A stretch of 7,931 bases of DNA from Holophagales bacterium UBA5066. Lineage in GTDB: Bacteria > Acidobacteriota > Thermoanaerobaculia > UBA5066. A model generated the notes under the pieces. That model did no database searches. It saw nothing but the letters and a program-made list of their open reading frames with translations, and was not told the origin of the DNA. Position numbers and translations under genes: made by a program. Within the stretch, counting starts at the first letter, position 1; every line of letters begins with the position of its first letter. The stretch is taken from the NCBI GenBank assembly GCA_002414905.1, contig DIAY01000254.1, forward strand, positions 7,465-15,395. The letters are read 5' to 3'. Shown here one piece after another: positions 6,527 to 7,931 of this stretch.

Positions 6527-6533
6527 GGACGGG

Positions 6534-7409
6534 ATGCCGTTTCCGCTCCTCGTCCTTCTCTCCGGAGCGCCCGCGCCGGCCCTCCCCCCGCCGCCTCACC
6601 CTCTCGTCGTAGGGCACCGCGGGGCGCGCGCCCGCTTTCCGGAGAACTCGCTCCCGGCGGTGAGGCACGCCCTCGCGGCCGGTGCCGACGGTGTCGAGGT
6701 CGACGTGCGCGCCAGCGCAGACGGCGTCCTCGTCCTCTCGCACGACGCGACGCTCCCGCCTGCCCGGTGCCGGACCCTGGATGGCCGCCGGGTCCCGGCC
6801 GGTCTCGCGATCCGCGGGCTCTCCTTCGAGGCGCTTCGCCGCTTCGACTGCGGGGCGGTCACCGACCCCGCTTTCCCCACGCAGCACGCCGTCCGGGGAG
6901 CGTTGATCCCGTCGCTGGCCGAGGTCCTCGACCTCCTCTCCGCTCCCGAGCCCGCCGCCGCGCGGCGGGCCACCCTCTTCCTCGAGCTCAAGCACGAGGA
7001 GGGCCCCGCGACCCTCTCACCAGGCCGGGACCGCATTGCCCGGCTCGTCGTCGACCTCCTGAGGGAAAAGGGCTTCACGGAAAGGACGATCGTCCTCTCG
7101 TTCGACCACGTGCTCCTTCGCGCCGTCCGGGTGCTGGAGCCCGCGCTGCGCACGATGCCCCTCGTGAGCACCCGCGTCGAGCTCACCGCCCTGGCGCGGC
7201 GCGAGCAGGGCGCCTGGGTCGGAGTGCGCCACGACCACCTCACCAAAGCCTCCGTCGAGGAGCTCCACGCGGCGGGCGCGAGGGTCTTCGCCTGGACGGC
7301 CAACGCTCCCCGCGACCAGGATCGCCTGGCCAGGCTCGGCGTCGACGCACTGGGGACCGACGATCCGGAGGCCCTCGTCGAAAGGTGGAAGAAGAGCGGG
7401 CCCAGCTAG
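6534..7409 (+). CDS. Glycerophosphodiester phosphodiesterase (GDPD family)
   Basis: The 291-residue product is a typical GDPD TIM-barrel enzyme, which hydrolyses glycerophosphodiesters to glycerol 3-phosphate and an alcohol. From ATG 6534 the signature is VVGHRGARARFPENS (His28, Arg29, Glu37), then GVEVDVRASADGVLVLSHD with metal ligands Glu55 and Asp57 and catalytic His70. ELK (151-153) is the third metal-ligand strand, VFAWTAN (251-257) the conserved late strand, and GVDALGTDDPEAL (269-281) the last barrel strand. The segment FDCGAV..FP.Q and IPSLAEVLDL is also found in many family members. The N-terminus MPFPLLVLLSGAPAPALP is hydrophobic and Pro/Ala-rich, possibly a short export signal, but it lacks a basic n-region, so location is open. 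ATG at 6525 would add three residues. The gene is divergent from the CHAT fusion and 22 bases upstream of the transposase relative on the same strand. Confidence 0.93.
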   Translation: MPFPLLVLLSGAPAPALPPPPHPLVVGHRGARARFPENSLPAVRHALAAGADGVEVDVRASADGVLVLSHDATLPPARCRTLDGRRVPAGLAIRGLSFEALRRFDCGAVTDPAFPTQHAVRGALIPSLAEVLDLLSAPEPAAARRATLFLELKHEEGPATLSPGRDRIARLVVDLLREKGFTERTIVLSFDHVLLRAVRVLEPALRTMPLVSTRVELTALARREQGAWVGVRHDHLTKASVEELHAAGARVFAWTANAPRDQDRLARLGVDALGTDDPEALVERWKKSGPS

Positions 7410-7417
7410 CAGGCCAC

Positions 7418-7423
7418 TACAAT
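7418..7423 (+). promoter_or_regulatory. Candidate -10 hexamer TACAAT for the transposase-like gene
   Basis: TACAAT lies in the 22-base gap after the phosphodiesterase stop and eight bases (CGCGGCGC) before the ATG at 7432. It matches the -10 consensus at five of six positions. No Shine-Dalgarno sequence is present, so a leaderless transcript starting at about 7430 is suggested. A -35 element is not recognisable. Confidence 0.5.
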
Positions 7424-7431
7424 CGCGGCGC

Positions 7432-7931
7432 ATGTCCCGACCTGCCCGCATCGACCTTCCCGGAGCGCTTCACCACGTTTCGCTCAGGGCGCTCGAACGC
7501 AGCCCCCTCTTCCGCGACGACTCGGACCGGGAGCGCTTCCTCCTGGAGCTCGGACGGACCGCGACGGAGCGGGGCTGGCTCCTCCATGCCTACGCCCTCC
7601 TCGGCAGCTCCCTCGAGCTCCTCCTCGAGACCCCGGCGCCCAACCTCTCCGACGGGATGCGCGCCCTCGGAGGGCGTTACGCGCAGGCGTTCAACCGGCG
7701 ATACGGACGGAGCGGACCGCTCTTCGACGGGCGGTTCCGGTCGCTCCTCATCGACCCCGAGAGCGCCTTCCTCGAGGCCGCGTGCAGCGTCGCACTCTCG
7801 CCTGTGAGGGCTCGCCTCGCGCGGGCCGCCCTCGACTGGCGCTGGTCGAGCGCCCCGGCGACGGCCGGCCTGGCCGAACGCCCCAGCTGGCTGACCGTCG
7901 ACGCGACGCTGCGCCGACTCTCCCCGGCCCG
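7432..7931 (+). CDS. Y1/IS200-like (REP-associated) transposase relative with lost catalytic residues, 3' end outside window
   Basis: The frame is open for 166 codons to the window edge. The protein follows the REP-associated Y1 transposase family along its whole visible length: RPARIDLPGALHHVSLRA at the N-terminus, SPLFRDDSDRERFL (24-37), ERGWLLHAYALL (46-57), LLLETPAPNLSDGMRALGGRY (63-83), FNRRYGRSGPLFDGRFRS (87-104), SPVRARLA (123-130) and LDWRWSS. Active members nick single-stranded DNA with an HUH metal site and one tyrosine. Here the family motif P-N-H-Y/F-H-L-L is G-S-S-L-E-L-L, so the two histidines are Ser60 and Glu62. The tyrosine expected before I-x-x-N-P-V is Ser119. The scaffold is kept while chemistry should be lost. 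ATG at 7432 fits the usual family N-terminus. No terminal repeats or REP hairpins are visible nearby. The family assignment is firm, and the catalytic loss rests on an alignment from memory. Confidence 0.85.
   Translation, partial: MSRPARIDLPGALHHVSLRALERSPLFRDDSDRERFLLELGRTATERGWLLHAYALLGSSLELLLETPAPNLSDGMRALGGRYAQAFNRRYGRSGPLFDGRFRSLLIDPESAFLEAACSVALSPVRARLARAALDWRWSSAPATAGLAERPSWLTVDATLRRLSPA

Noticed and set aside
6534..6590. Lipoprotein or clear Sec signal on the phosphodiesterase
   Set aside because: There is no lipobox cysteine and no basic residue before the hydrophobic stretch, so export is left open rather than called.
6471..6995. N-terminal extension of the CHAT fusion to an ATG at 6995
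   Set aside because: The added 175 residues are compositionally biased, motif-free and antisense to the conserved start of the phosphodiesterase. ATG 6470 has a spaced G-run and precedes normal protein sequence.

Overview
The window is very GC-rich (roughly 70% by eye, not counted) and densely coding. It holds eight genes on alternating strands, all with the third-position G/C preference expected of such a genome, and no gene-free stretch longer than about 65 bases. No rRNA, tRNA, CRISPR array, insertion-sequence end or attachment site is visible. The gene mix (YceH/DUF480 protein, hydrolase-CHAT fusion, IS200/REP-type transposase relative, short compact intergenic regions) suggests a high-GC Gram-negative bacterium such as an Acidobacteriota or Myxococcota member. 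That is an inference and not certain.

Layout. (1) 1-339 (+): C-terminal end of a TPR protein whose start lies outside the window. (2) 344-997 (-): histidine phosphatase, convergent with the TPR gene and only 4 bases from it. (3) 1033-2193 (+): class I SAM-dependent methyltransferase, divergent from the phosphatase across 35 bases, and overlapping by GTGA with (4) 2190-2825 (+): YceH/DUF480 protein. (5) 2853-3797 (-): GNAT-type acetyltransferase, convergent with yceH, lying 60 bases downstream of (6) 3858-6470 (-): an 870-residue fusion of an alpha/beta-hydrolase (lipase-like) module and a CHAT caspase-like protease. (7) 6534-7409 (+): glycerophosphodiester phosphodiesterase, divergent from the CHAT gene. 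(8) 7432 to the window end (+): a Y1/REP-associated transposase relative.

Likely transcription units are methyltransferase-yceH, CHAT fusion-GNAT, and separate single genes for the phosphatase, the phosphodiesterase and the transposase relative. Four genes carry a -10-like hexamer only 7-8 bases before the chosen ATG and lack a Shine-Dalgarno sequence. The operon-internal GNAT gene instead has a clear GGAGGG. This suggests that promoter-proximal genes here are transcribed as leaderless mRNAs.

Two features stand out. The last gene keeps the Y1-transposase scaffold in an open frame, but both residues of its HUH metal-binding motif and the expected catalytic tyrosine are replaced, so it looks like a catalytically dead, possibly domesticated transposase. 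The CHAT fusion pairs an apparently intact Ser-Asp-His hydrolase with an intact His-Cys protease joined by a basic, flexible linker, an architecture that would fit a protease-regulated lipase or effector.
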